Shown one piece after another: positions 24,379-33,611 of a DNA stretch of 52,621 bases. This stretch comes from an uncultured Lachnospiraceae bacterium (GTDB lineage: Bacteria; Bacillota; Clostridia; Lachnospirales; Lachnospiraceae): NCBI GenBank assembly GCA_902781895.1, contig CACZLA010000024.1, positions 1 through 52,621 of the forward strand, given 5' to 3'. How positions within the stretch are numbered: the stretch's first letter is position 1; the number at the start of each line of letters is the position of its first letter. The position numbers and the translations under genes are program-made. The notes under the pieces are model-generated. The model was not told the origin of the DNA, did not search any database, and saw only the letters and a list, made by a program, of their open reading frames with translations.

Positions 24379-25687
24379 TCTCCGAAACAGCCAGCGGAAT
24401 CGTAAGAAGCGTTGTCAATACATCAGAACATGTCTGGGTTATCTCTACACCCAGAAGGCCGAATATATTGGGAAGAATAATAATAAGAGGCACAAAGAAC
24501 AGTCCATTTTTTGCTGATGCAAGAATACTGGCTTTAAGGCCTCTTCCCATGGACTGCAGCATCATATTTGTCATGATGATAAATGCGGACAGCGGCAGTA
24601 CACAGGTCTGGCATCTGAGGGCCACCTTTCCCACCTTTACCACTTCAGGATCATTTCTGAACCACCAAACTATATCAGGTGCAAATACAAAGCACAGAAT
24701 TCCCACGGCAAACAGGAATATAAATCCCCACTTAACACAGAAGAAATATCCCTCTCTGACTCTCCCATACAATTTTGCTCCGTAATTAAATGAGCATACA
24801 GGCTGATATCCCTGACCAAATCCAATCAAAGCCGCTATCATCATAAGCACGACTCTGGTAACTATGGACATACCGGCTATAGCCGCATCTCCTCCCATCT
24901 TTCCGGCATAATTATTCAGCAGGAGGGTTGACATGGCTGCAAGCCCCTGTCGCAGAAGTGAAGGAGCTCCTCCGTTAGTTATCTCATAGATATAGTGTCT
25001 GTTGATCTTTATATTTTTAAACTTTATACGTATATTTTCTCCCTTGAAGCTTCCGATAAGGAGAACAAAAAAGCTCATCATCTGGCCGGCCACCGTCGCT
25101 ATCGCAGCCCCGGCAACTCCCATATCAAATCCAAGTATAAGCAGTGGATCAAGTATGATATTTACAACTGCACCGAACATCAGACCCACCATGGCATACA
25201 TGGCATTTCCCTGATATCTCAGCTGATTATTCACCACAAACTGTCCCATCATAAATGGCGCCCCGATAAGGATGATACGCATATACTTCTCAGTATCCTC
25301 CATAGTAGTAGAAGTTGCACCAAGCCATACAGCGATACTGTCCGCAAACAGATTACCCAAAACAGCAACTATCACTCCCAGTATCAGGGAAATGGCAAAG
25401 CCGGTGGCAGCCATTTCATTTGCCTCTTTATTCTTTTCGGCTCCAAGCATTCTTGACAGATAGTTTCCCGAGCCGTGTCCGCAAAAGAAACCGAAGGCCT
25501 GAATAATGGCCATAACAGAAAAGACAAGACCTACCGAAGCAGTAGCCTCGGTAGATACCTTGCCCACAAAATACGTATCTGCAGAATTGTATAGTGCCGT
25601 AACCATCATGCTTATTATCGTCGGTATGGACAACTTGACAATAAGACTCGGGATCGGCGTCTCGGTAAGCATTTCTCTACGAGACAT
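24308..25687 (-). CDS. MATE family efflux transporter
   Basis: Cation-coupled multidrug/toxin exporter with twelve membrane segments over 459 residues. Signatures: PTIISMMVTALYNSADTYFVG at the first helices, RYQGNAMYAMVGLMFGAVVNIILDP (blocks near 160-185), and the mirrored GFGQGYQPVCSFNYGAK in the second half. It ends in a hydrophilic tail (SSSGQDDQLQVR) which overlaps the GDPD gene on the other strand by 71 bases. A GGAGG ribosome site lies before the ATG, and a 15-bp palindrome (25713-25727) lies 26 bases upstream. Substrate unknown. Confidence 0.92.
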   Translation of the reverse strand: MSRREMLTETPIPSLIVKLSIPTIISMMVTALYNSADTYFVGKVSTEATASVGLVFSVMAIIQAFGFFCGHGSGNYLSRMLGAEKNKEANEMAATGFAISLILGVIVAVLGNLFADSIAVWLGATSTTMEDTEKYMRIILIGAPFMMGQFVVNNQLRYQGNAMYAMVGLMFGAVVNIILDPLLILGFDMGVAGAAIATVAGQMMSFFVLLIGSFKGENIRIKFKNIKINRHYIYEITNGGAPSLLRQGLAAMSTLLLNNYAGKMGGDAAIAGMSIVTRVVLMMIAALIGFGQGYQPVCSFNYGAKLYGRVREGYFFCVKWGFIFLFAVGILCFVFAPDIVWWFRNDPEVVKVGKVALRCQTCVLPLSAFIIMTNMMLQSMGRGLKASILASAKNGLFFVPLIIILPNIFGLLGVEITQTCSDVLTTLLTIPLAVSEIKNLVRLEKEASSSGQDDQLQVR

Positions 25688-25712
25688 CTGACAATCCTCC
25701 CAAACAAACTAT

Positions 25713-25727
25713 ATCATTCAGAATGAT
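25713..25727. promoter_or_regulatory. 15-bp palindrome upstream of the MATE gene
   Basis: ATCATTC-A-GAATGAT lies between the thrH stop and the MATE start. It has no T tract, so an operator is more likely than a terminator. The regulator is unknown. Confidence 0.3.
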
Positions 25728-25740
25728 CAAATAACGAATA

Positions 25741-26346
25741 TCAAAGAGCCGCTTTAAATGCAGCCAGAAGATCTGCATATTCCTCATATGCCGGAATATC
25801 AGGATAATCCTTCTTTATCTGCTCAGTTGAACGGAATAAGAAGCCGGCCTTGCTGGCCTGTATCATTGCAAGATCGTTAAAGCTGTCACCTGTTGCAATA
25901 GTATCAAAACCACATGAATGAAGTGCCTTTACGGTAGTAAGCTTCGATTTTTCACATCTCATCTTAAAACCTGTGATCTTTCCGTCATCTGCAACCTCAA
26001 GAGTGTTACAAAAAAGCGTAGGCATTCCCAGCTTTACCATAAGAGGCTTAGCAAACTGCTCAAATGTATCGCTTATGATAATAGTCTGAGTAGCGTCTCT
26101 CAGCTCATCCAGAAATTCCTTTGCTCCCGGAAGAGGATCTATTGTTGCTATAGTATCCTGAATCTCCTTCAGTCCAAGTCCATGTTCCTCAAGAATCCCC
26201 AGTCTCCATTTCATCAGCTTGTCATAATCAGGTTCATCTCTGGTAGTTTTCTTCAGCTCCGGTATACCACTGGCCTCTGAAAAGGCTATCCATATTTCAG
26301 GAACAAGTACTCCTTCAAGATCCAGACATGCAACATTCATTCCCAT
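25741..26346 (-). CDS. thrH: ThrH-type phosphoserine phosphatase / homoserine phosphotransferase
   Basis: HAD-superfamily phosphatase. It closely follows the ThrH pattern known from Pseudomonas: NVACLDLEGVLVPEIWIAF (nucleophile Asp in DLEG, where most phosphoserine phosphatases have DxDxT), TTRDEPDYDKLMKWRL, IISDTFEQFAKPLM and TGDSFNDLAMI (Mg-binding). About 201 residues. I chose the ATG at 26346 (MGMNVACL) because GGAGG lies 8 bases before it. ThrH can transfer phosphate from phosphoserine to homoserine. It is a single gene between MATE and the GH5 terminator; its own terminator was not seen. Confidence 0.88.
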   Translation of the reverse strand: MGMNVACLDLEGVLVPEIWIAFSEASGIPELKKTTRDEPDYDKLMKWRLGILEEHGLGLKEIQDTIATIDPLPGAKEFLDELRDATQTIIISDTFEQFAKPLMVKLGMPTLFCNTLEVADDGKITGFKMRCEKSKLTTVKALHSCGFDTIATGDSFNDLAMIQASKAGFLFRSTEQIKKDYPDIPAYEEYADLLAAFKAAL

Positions 26347-26403
26347 GTGATTTTCCTCCATAATTCAACAATTCTATATTCGCTCAGAATAAAAGCTAAA
26401 AAC

Positions 26404-26437
26404 CAACAAGCATCCTTCATCATCAGGATGCTTGTTG
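26404..26437 (-). terminator. Terminator of the GH16-GH5 operon
   Basis: CAACAAGCATCCT and AGGATGCTTGTTG are a perfect 13-bp inverted repeat with an 8-base loop. On the minus strand GGTTTTTAGC follows. It begins 23 bases after the GH5 stop. Confidence 0.88.
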
Positions 26438-26459
26438 AAAATATTACAACTATTTCATT

Positions 26460-27488
26460 CTATAACACTTCAAGTAATTCATCAAGACTTGATTTCATGT
26501 GATCATCAACAATGCCGAAGTCCATTTCCTTATAGCTCCATGCAGCACGGCCAATGCCATATTTATCAAATACAGAGCAGATCATTTTATACCATTTAAG
26601 TGTATCCTCAGGTGTTGCAAGATTGATAACACCATACTCTCCGCAGTAAAGAGCTACATTTCTTTCTTCTGCTACACGTACTGCTTCCTGAACCATCTTT
26701 TCAAAATAATCAGTACCCATAACAGCGTTCTTATCAAACGAAGAAAGATCTTCTGCAAATCTTGCGAGATACTTATCTGTATACTCCTGATATTCTCCAT
26801 ATGTAACGTCAAATGGCATTCTAAAGGATGTATCCATTCCGTCTACCCAGTATCCACCCTGATGTGTAAATACAAGGGGCTCATAACAATGGAAATTGTA
26901 TACAATATTTTCATCGTATGGAAGCGCCAGATCCTTAAGTGCCTCGATACTGTTATTGTAATATCCTCCGAGAAGTATCTTTACATCCGGAGCTATAGCT
27001 CTTATACGCTTTATACACTTTGTGGAAATAGTATTCCATATATCACAGTATTCCTTATCAGTAACCTCATTAAGGATCTCAAAGCACATCCTGTCACTGT
27101 ATTTTCCGTATCTTTCTGCAAGCTTTTCCCAAAGCTTATAGAATCTCTCCTGATAATCTTCATTATCAAAGAAGCCTGTTTCCGCTTCACCACTGTCAAA
27201 GCTGAAACCGAAGGTTTTATGAAGATCCAGAACCATATTCAGTCCGTACTTTCCTGCCCATCCAACTACCTTGTCTATATAGCAGAAGCCTTCTTCCTTA
27301 TAAGTTCCGTCCTGCTCTTCTACCAGATCATAGTCTATGGGAAGTCTTATATGATCCAGACCCCATTTACCTATAGTTTCTATATCAGACTCAACAATAA
27401 AGTTATCATATCTTTCTTTTGTGTGATCACACTGGGAAAACCAGCCTCCCAGATTGATTCCATGCATATAGCCTGTCATTGTTTTCAA
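26460..27488 (-). CDS. GH5 glycoside hydrolase (beta-glucanase-like)
   Basis: Retaining glycosidase of family GH5 in a 342-residue single domain without signal peptide, so probably cytoplasmic. Visible: GINLGGWFSQCD near the N-terminus, HIRLPIDYDLV (conserved Arg), CFEILNEVTD with the acid/base Glu (about 140), VYNFHCYEPLVFTHQG, and YCGEYGV with the nucleophile Glu (about 283). The N-terminal 'G.NLGGW' is typical of exo-beta-1,3-glucanase-like and related GH5 subfamilies. It starts 16 bases after the GH16 stop, indicating a shared transcript and shared substrate. Exact linkage specificity cannot be read. Confidence 0.9.
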   Translation of the reverse strand: MKTMTGYMHGINLGGWFSQCDHTKERYDNFIVESDIETIGKWGLDHIRLPIDYDLVEEQDGTYKEEGFCYIDKVVGWAGKYGLNMVLDLHKTFGFSFDSGEAETGFFDNEDYQERFYKLWEKLAERYGKYSDRMCFEILNEVTDKEYCDIWNTISTKCIKRIRAIAPDVKILLGGYYNNSIEALKDLALPYDENIVYNFHCYEPLVFTHQGGYWVDGMDTSFRMPFDVTYGEYQEYTDKYLARFAEDLSSFDKNAVMGTDYFEKMVQEAVRVAEERNVALYCGEYGVINLATPEDTLKWYKMICSVFDKYGIGRAAWSYKEMDFGIVDDHMKSSLDELLEVL

Positions 27489-27504
27489 AACTGCTACCTC
27501 CCCA

Positions 27505-28968
27505 TCAGTCTATTTTCTCAAGTCTTACGTTTCTGATATGGATAGTTGCAGTTGAGTCTGTCTTACCCATATTAAACTCTACTCGACCGTTATCATCGCT
27601 CTCGTCCTTCATTTCAAGCTCAAACTCGAATGTCTGCCAGTCTCCTGTAAGATCTACAGCTGTATCATCCAGATATCTGATCCAGTTTTCATTCGGTGCA
27701 GTGATAGCTGTCTTCATCGTTCTGTCTTCATCAGCATAGGCTTCAAATGTGAACTTATATTTAGCCCCCTGCTCCATCGGCATCTGAGGCTGAACAAGCT
27801 GGATCGAATATTCTTCGGAACCGGCTTCCTCTGTTGTAATTGTTATCTCATTATCCTTTATCTCTGCAGAGCCCTTTCCGCCGTTGAGCTGGAGGAACTT
27901 CCAATCGTTGTCATCATCCAGATCCTCTGCTTCGCTGAAGTCAGAGTTATGTACAAAGTTTCCGGTCTCATCTGCTTCTCTCATCTCGAGAACCTTCTCA
28001 GGCTTCTCAACGTTTTCATCATAGCTGTCTTTCTGGAAATATCTGACATAATCAACCTTCATGGCTGCCTTATCGTCAAATGTAGTCGTCTCGTCAGGAT
28101 CTCCCGGCCAGTCTCCACCGACTGCAACATTAAGTATTACGTGGAATGGCTGATCAAATGGTGCAGGATAAGGCTTCTCCTTTGAACCTGACCACTTTGT
28201 AAACCAGTCATTTGTCTCGTAGAACTGTTCTCCGTCAACATACCATTTGATAAGTCCCGGCTCCCACTCGATAGCAAATACATGATATTCATTTGAAAAA
28301 TCGCCATCCTTAAGAGTATAAGTTCCCTGGTTCTGCTTATGAGGCTCACCATAATGAAGTGTTCCATAGGTTGTTGATATATTATCACCGAGAACCTCTG
28401 CGATATCTATCTCACCACACTTAGGCCACTGACCATAATAATCCTCATCCTGAGGCATCATCCAGAATGCAGGAAGGAATCCCTTACCCTGAGGGAACTT
28501 GATTCTTGCTTCTATCCAGCCGTACTTTATATCATGCTTATTCTGTGTATTTACACGGCCTGAAACATAGGATACATTTCCATCCTCGTCCTCAGTTTTA
28601 ACAGGCTGGATAACCAGCTCTCCATCCTTAACATATGCGTAGTCAGCGGACGGAACATACTTCTGAAGCTCGTTATTAACCCAACCAACCTTGTGTTCTT
28701 CCCGATTCCAGTCAGCTTCACTGAGCTCGGTTCCGTTAAACTCATCATGCCATACAAGATTATATCCTGCAGGAACCTCAACCTCATCCTCCGAAACATC
28801 TGTAGGAAGTGGGTCTGAACTTGTAGCTGCATCCGGTGTTGCAACAGCTGCCTCAGTCGCTTCCGTGGTCGACTTCTTATCCTCATCCTTTCCACATCCT
28901 GCAAAAGACGCGGTCATTGCCATAGCCATAAGAAGTCCCAAGAATCTCTTTGATCTGATTTTTCTCAT
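27505..28968 (-). CDS. GH16 endo-beta-glucanase lipoprotein with C-terminal carbohydrate-binding module
   Basis: 487-residue surface lipoprotein. Lipobox SFAGC (Cys 25), then an acidic Thr/Ala/Ser linker (about 30-65), a GH16 catalytic domain (about 68-310) starting YNLVWHDEFNGTELSEADW with catalytic motif GEIDIAEVLG (about 185-194; nucleophile and acid/base Glu around the Asp), and FHVILNVAVGGDWPGDPD. The C-terminal part (about 335-487) resembles a CBM4/9-type binding domain ('NFVHNSDFSE', 'YKFTFEAYAD'). The pattern is that of laminarinases (beta-1,3) or lichenases (beta-1,3-1,4). With the cytosolic GH5 it forms a two-gene glucan-degrading unit. No transporter gene accompanies it. Confidence 0.93.
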   Translation of the reverse strand: MRKIRSKRFLGLLMAMAMTASFAGCGKDEDKKSTTEATEAAVATPDAATSSDPLPTDVSEDEVEVPAGYNLVWHDEFNGTELSEADWNREEHKVGWVNNELQKYVPSADYAYVKDGELVIQPVKTEDEDGNVSYVSGRVNTQNKHDIKYGWIEARIKFPQGKGFLPAFWMMPQDEDYYGQWPKCGEIDIAEVLGDNISTTYGTLHYGEPHKQNQGTYTLKDGDFSNEYHVFAIEWEPGLIKWYVDGEQFYETNDWFTKWSGSKEKPYPAPFDQPFHVILNVAVGGDWPGDPDETTTFDDKAAMKVDYVRYFQKDSYDENVEKPEKVLEMREADETGNFVHNSDFSEAEDLDDDNDWKFLQLNGGKGSAEIKDNEITITTEEAGSEEYSIQLVQPQMPMEQGAKYKFTFEAYADEDRTMKTAITAPNENWIRYLDDTAVDLTGDWQTFEFELEMKDESDDNGRVEFNMGKTDSTATIHIRNVRLEKID

Positions 28969-29162
28969 AGTAACCTCCCATAAAATAACAAATGCATTTT
29001 TTCCTTCTTTAAATCCGCACTAATTCTATAAACTCATAATACTATCATTCGGCAAAACTATATATCATTTTAATTACTATTTATACAAGATTCTTTAACC
29101 TTTTGACACTATATGACATACATATTTCACCATCGAGGTTGCCACTATGCCATACTATTACA

Positions 29163-30533
29163 TCAAATGATTCCCAGAGCCTCGCCTACACTTGAAACAT
29201 ATTCTATCTCCACCCCCGGCTCCTGTATATCCTTCGAAGCATTCGACTTCGGAACAATAACCTTTTTATATCCCAGCTTTGCCGCTTCTTTAATCCTCTG
29301 AGATATATTTCTGACACCTCTTATTTCCCCTGCCAGTCCTATCTCACCGATGATAACCGTCTTACTGTCAATAGGTCTGTCTCTGAATGAAGAAACTATG
29401 GCACATATAACTCCCAGATCTGTAGAGGGATCGTTTATCCTGAGACCACCCGCCACATTTACATAGCAGTCACAGCCCGTCATACTTATTCCTCCTCGTT
29501 TCTCGAGGACAGCCGTAAGAAGATTCACACGATTATAATCCAGCCCCACACTGGTTCTTCTAGGCATACTGAAATTTGAATCTGCACAAAGGGCCTGTAT
29601 CTCCACAAGCATAGCTCTCGTTCCCTCGATGATACATACAACCGCCGAGCCCGAAGACTTTTCGGGACGACCGTTCAGGAAAAACTCGGATGGATTCTTT
29701 ACCTCCTCAAGCCCGGAGTCAGTCATATTGAAAACGCCGATCTCATTTGTGGAGCCAAATCTGTTTTTATTTGCTCTGAGCAGTCTGAAACCTCCGCTCT
29801 CATCTCCTTCAAAATAGAGAACCGAATCCACCATATGTTCCAGTGTTCTCGGACCTGCCACTGTTCCTTCCTTTGTCACATGTCCCACAATAAAAACTGC
29901 CGCATCCTTCTGTTTTGCAAGTTGAAGAAGTCTGGCTGTCACTTCCCTGACCTGTGAGATAGTACCGGGAGCAGCCTCAACATTCGAAGCCTCTATAGTC
30001 TGAATCGAATCTATAATAACAACATCTGATTCGAGAGAATCTATCTGTGACTCGATATTATCCAGATCATTATCGCTGAGAAGCATCAGACACTCCTCTG
30101 CACGGCTCCCGTTATTAATTCCCAGTCTTACAGCTCTGGATTTTATCTGTGACATAGATTCCTCTCCGGAAACATAAAGAACCTTTACTTCATCCTCAAC
30201 AAGGTTACGGCACATTTCCAGAAGCAGGGTAGACTTTCCTATACCCGGATCACCGCCAACCAGCACCAGGGAGCCCTTGACTATACCGCCTCCCAGAACT
30301 CTGTCCAGCTCTGAGATTCTCGTACCTATCCTCGTTTCCTCTGAAGAGGATACATTCTTTATGCTTGTTGCTCTGGGTCTGTCTGACACAGAAACCGTTT
30401 TATTTGCTCTTGTTTTTGTAACCTTCTCTTCCACAAATGAATTCCACGCCTTACACGCCGGGCACTGCCCCATCCATTTGCCGTATTCATTTCCACATTC
30501 TTTGCAATAGAATATCTGCTTTTCCTTTGCCAT
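29163..30533 (-). CDS. radA: DNA repair protein RadA
   Basis: RecA-related ATPase acting in recombination and branch migration. The 456 residues have an N-terminal zinc finger (CKECG...CPAC, about 10-30), Walker A GGDPGIGKST (about 93), the RadA-specific KNRFG motif (about 258) and a C-terminal Lon-like domain (CYVNVAGGLRINDPSTDLG, GEIGLAGEIRGV). Normal length. It is a single gene between the GH16 promoter region and the 137-aa hypothetical. Confidence 0.97.
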   Translation of the reverse strand: MAKEKQIFYCKECGNEYGKWMGQCPACKAWNSFVEEKVTKTRANKTVSVSDRPRATSIKNVSSSEETRIGTRISELDRVLGGGIVKGSLVLVGGDPGIGKSTLLLEMCRNLVEDEVKVLYVSGEESMSQIKSRAVRLGINNGSRAEECLMLLSDNDLDNIESQIDSLESDVVIIDSIQTIEASNVEAAPGTISQVREVTARLLQLAKQKDAAVFIVGHVTKEGTVAGPRTLEHMVDSVLYFEGDESGGFRLLRANKNRFGSTNEIGVFNMTDSGLEEVKNPSEFFLNGRPEKSSGSAVVCIIEGTRAMLVEIQALCADSNFSMPRRTSVGLDYNRVNLLTAVLEKRGGISMTGCDCYVNVAGGLRINDPSTDLGVICAIVSSFRDRPIDSKTVIIGEIGLAGEIRGVRNISQRIKEAAKLGYKKVIVPKSNASKDIQEPGVEIEYVSSVGEALGII

Positions 30534-30576
30534 ATCCCATTCCTTCTTTTTGCATATTTTACACTGATAAAAAAAA

Positions 30577-30604
30577 GCACTGAAGACTTAATCAGTCCTC
30601 AGCG
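30577..30604 (-). terminator. Terminator of the 137-aa gene
   Basis: On the minus strand GCGCTGAGGACT and AGTCTTCAGTGC pair, with G-T wobbles, around a 4-5 base loop, followed by T7. It starts about 20 bases after the stop codon at 30625 and before radA. Confidence 0.85.
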
Positions 30605-30624
30605 CCTTTAACTTTGATATAAAA

Positions 30625-31038
30625 TCAGTTCTTTTCAATCACTACATCAACCTTGTCATTTTCTTCAAGTTCAACGCTGATGCTGAGTTTTCCACCAAGG
30701 TTTGTTTTCATCTTTCCTACATAAACATCACTAACGTGAACCTTATACTCTGTTTCGGCTTCAAGTTCCAGAGTAACCTGTGCATCCTTGTCACCCTCTA
30801 CTGTGAACATAACCTTTTTATCATTAGCTCTGAATTCATGCACCGCTGTGCCGGGAACTGATTCATAAACAAACATTCCGTTTTTCTCGAGCTTTGTTAT
30901 CTCATTAAAGGTTTTGATCTTATAACTGTCGCCGTTATATTCAAATCCATCCTTCTTTGTTTTTTCTGCCAACTCATAATTACCAAAGCTGATGGATCCA
31001 TCCTCTTCTTCCCTTATAAGCTCATCAATTACTGCCAT
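30625..31038 (-). CDS. Hypothetical beta-rich protein, 137 aa
   Basis: Soluble acidic protein starting MAVIDELIREEEDGSISFGN with alternating polar and hydrophobic strands (YKVHVSDVYVGKMKTNLGG, KLSISVELEENDKVDVVIEK), suggesting a small beta-sandwich. No signal peptide, membrane segment or cysteine. It has a good TAGGAGG ribosome site and its own terminator. It resembles endosialidase-like hypothetical proteins of Lachnospiraceae, but I cannot assign a function. Its upstream region (31039-31160) separates it from clpC. Confidence 0.7.
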   Translation of the reverse strand: MAVIDELIREEEDGSISFGNYELAEKTKKDGFEYNGDSYKIKTFNEITKLEKNGMFVYESVPGTAVHEFRANDKKVMFTVEGDKDAQVTLELEAETEYKVHVSDVYVGKMKTNLGGKLSISVELEENDKVDVVIEKN

Positions 31039-31160
31039 AATATTTACCTCCTAAAGCATGACACGCCTATTTTGCAGTATCGATTCATACCCTCGATACC
31101 TATTTACATGATAACAAATATCTATTATTTTTTCTATATCATTTTCTACATTTTCTGCAA

Positions 31161-33611
31161 CTATTCAGAAGCTTTTTTTACTTTAAATGTTACCTCTTCC
31201 TTAGCAACCGATATACTCACGGTATCGCCCTTCTGTATCTCTCCGGAAAGTATTTTTTCAGAAAGAGGATCCTCCACATACTGCTGGATGGCACGCCTCA
31301 GCGGACGAGCACCGAAGTCTTTATCATATCCCTTATCAAAGATAAACTTCTTAAGCTTCGTACCATATGAAAGCTTGATATCGGTATTCTTTTTAACTCT
31401 GTCCTTTAGCTCTCCCAGCATAAGTCCGGTAATATCAATTATCTGCTCTTCCGTCAGAGTCTTAAATACTATGATATCATCAAGTCTGTTAAGGAACTCC
31501 GGTTTGAACAGCTTTTTCACTTCCGACATAACCATATCCTTCATCTCAAGATATGATTTTTCTCTGCTGTCATCCGTAACAAATCCTATAGACTTCGGAT
31601 CTATGATCTTATCAGCTCCGAGATTTGAAGTCATAATGATAATGGTATTTTTAAAATCAACTCTTCTGCCCTGAGCATCAGTTATTATTCCATCATCCAG
31701 AACCTGAAGCAGTATGTTAAATACATCCGGATGAGCCTTTTCTACCTCATCAAATAGAATGACACTGTAGGGATTTCTCCTTACCTTTTCAGACAGCTGT
31801 CCACCCTCATCGTATCCAACATATCCCGGAGGAGAGCCAACCATTCTAGATACACTGTGTTTTTCCATGTATTCGGACATATCAACTCTGATAAGACTCT
31901 TCTCATCTGAGAAAAGAGCCTCTGCCAGAGCCTTTGACAGCTCTGTTTTTCCCACACCTGTAGGTCCGAGGAACAGAAATGCACCTATAGGTCTGTCAGG
32001 GTTTCTGAGTCCCGATCTGCTTCTTCTTATCGCCCCGGCCACAACAGAAACAGCCTCATCCTGTCCTACCACTCTTTCATGAAGCTTATCTTCAAGCTTA
32101 AGCAGCTTTGACTGTTCAGATACACTGAGCCTGCTAACCGGTATTTTTGTCCATATAGATACAACCTCGGCTATATGTTCCGAAGTGATCACCTTTTCTT
32201 CTTCCTCAGGCTGTACCTTCTCACTGTTATCCATCTTTCGAAGATTTCTTCTCATAAGGGCAGCCTGCTTCAGATCGCCGTTATAAAGAGCTTCATCCAT
32301 CATCCTTCTCATAAACCATTTGGATTCAGAACTGTATTCATAAGCAAAGCCCTTTGGAATATCTCCCAGCTTTATACGCGAAGCCGCTTCATCCATAAGA
32401 TCGATAGCCTTATCCGGGAGATATCTGTCATTTATATATCTGACAGACATTTCTACTGCAGCATTTATGGCATCATCGCTGATGATAACTCCATGATACT
32501 CCTCATATGATGGCTTAAGTCCCTGCAGTATCCTGACGGACTCTTCCCTGGAAGGCTCCTCAACCATAACCGGCTGGAATCTTCTTTCAAGTGCAGCATC
32601 CTTTTCAATATATTTTCTGTATTCTTCAAGAGTAGTAGCTCCGATAACCTGAAGCTCTCCTCTGGAAAGGGCAGGTTTAAATATATTTGCAGCGTCATGA
32701 GTTCCCTCTGCTCCGCCTGCACCTATAAGTGTATGCAGCTCATCGATAAACAGTATGATATTACTGTTTTCCTTCAGTTCATCTATCGTATTCTTGAGTC
32801 TTTCCTCAAAATCACCTCTGTATCTGGTTCCTGCAAGCATGGCCGCAAGATCCAGTCCCATGATTTTTTTGCTTGCAAGGGCCGGCGGTACATTTTTCTT
32901 TTCTATCAGCTGTGCCAGTCCTTCAACTATTGCAGTTTTTCCGACTCCCGGCTCACCTACAAGACAGGCATTATTCTTGCTTCTTCTTCCGAGGATCTGC
33001 ATTACACGGACTATCTCATCCTGACGTCCGATCACCGGATCAAGCTTCATTTCATGAGCTTCCTCAGTGAGATCCCTGCAATACTGCTCCAGCATGGATT
33101 TATTTTTTCCGGAGCCCTTATTCTCACCGGGAACTGATGACTTAAGATATTTATTTATCTCTTTTTTTGTCATTCCCGTTGCCACAAGCATTTCCACAAT
33201 AAGCGCATTGGGATCTATCTTCTTTTTCCTGAATACAGCATAAATATCCTCATCAGCATCTCTGATAATACTGATGAGGATATGTTCCGTTCCTGTCTCT
33301 TCCATCTTAAGACGAGCAGCCTCTTCAGCTGCTCTGTCAAGAATGCTTTTTGCTCTTGCGGTAAGTAATCCGCGTTTATCCTTGTGCCCCGTAGCTCTCG
33401 CTTCCTTCTGAAGTATTCCACCCAGTGCATGCAGGTCCTCCGCACGCACGCCGTTCTTCAGAAGAACGCTGTAAGCCAGACCTCTGTGAATAGTATAAAG
33501 TGATATGAAAATATGTCTCACATCTATATAATCATTATCTATTCTGTCAGCAAGATTCTCTGCGCCTTTAAGCACAAGTCTTGCCGTTACCGACAAATTA
33601 TTTTTCATCAT
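31161..33611 (-). CDS. clpC: ATP-dependent Clp protease ATP-binding subunit ClpC
   Basis: AAA+ unfoldase feeding the ClpP protease in protein quality control. The 816 residues comprise an N-terminal Clp repeat domain (about 1-145), a first AAA domain with Walker A GEPGVGKTA and Walker B FIDELHTLIGAGGAEG, a middle region with a UVR-like helix (about 415-440), a second AAA domain with GPTGVGKTELSKALAE and VILFDEVEKAHPDV, and a D2-small domain. The start overlaps the purD stop by 14 bases, so it is translationally coupled to the purine genes. The usual ctsR-mcsA-mcsB partners are absent. Confidence 0.95.
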   Translation of the reverse strand: MMKNNLSVTARLVLKGAENLADRIDNDYIDVRHIFISLYTIHRGLAYSVLLKNGVRAEDLHALGGILQKEARATGHKDKRGLLTARAKSILDRAAEEAARLKMEETGTEHILISIIRDADEDIYAVFRKKKIDPNALIVEMLVATGMTKKEINKYLKSSVPGENKGSGKNKSMLEQYCRDLTEEAHEMKLDPVIGRQDEIVRVMQILGRRSKNNACLVGEPGVGKTAIVEGLAQLIEKKNVPPALASKKIMGLDLAAMLAGTRYRGDFEERLKNTIDELKENSNIILFIDELHTLIGAGGAEGTHDAANIFKPALSRGELQVIGATTLEEYRKYIEKDAALERRFQPVMVEEPSREESVRILQGLKPSYEEYHGVIISDDAINAAVEMSVRYINDRYLPDKAIDLMDEAASRIKLGDIPKGFAYEYSSESKWFMRRMMDEALYNGDLKQAALMRRNLRKMDNSEKVQPEEEEKVITSEHIAEVVSIWTKIPVSRLSVSEQSKLLKLEDKLHERVVGQDEAVSVVAGAIRRSRSGLRNPDRPIGAFLFLGPTGVGKTELSKALAEALFSDEKSLIRVDMSEYMEKHSVSRMVGSPPGYVGYDEGGQLSEKVRRNPYSVILFDEVEKAHPDVFNILLQVLDDGIITDAQGRRVDFKNTIIIMTSNLGADKIIDPKSIGFVTDDSREKSYLEMKDMVMSEVKKLFKPEFLNRLDDIIVFKTLTEEQIIDITGLMLGELKDRVKKNTDIKLSYGTKLKKFIFDKGYDKDFGARPLRRAIQQYVEDPLSEKILSGEIQKGDTVSISVAKEEVTFKVKKASE

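Noticed and set aside
26499-27536. 345-codon plus-strand frame opposite GH5
   Set aside because: An antisense shadow of the GH5 gene; the peptide is Ile/Tyr/Ser-rich without motifs or a ribosome site.
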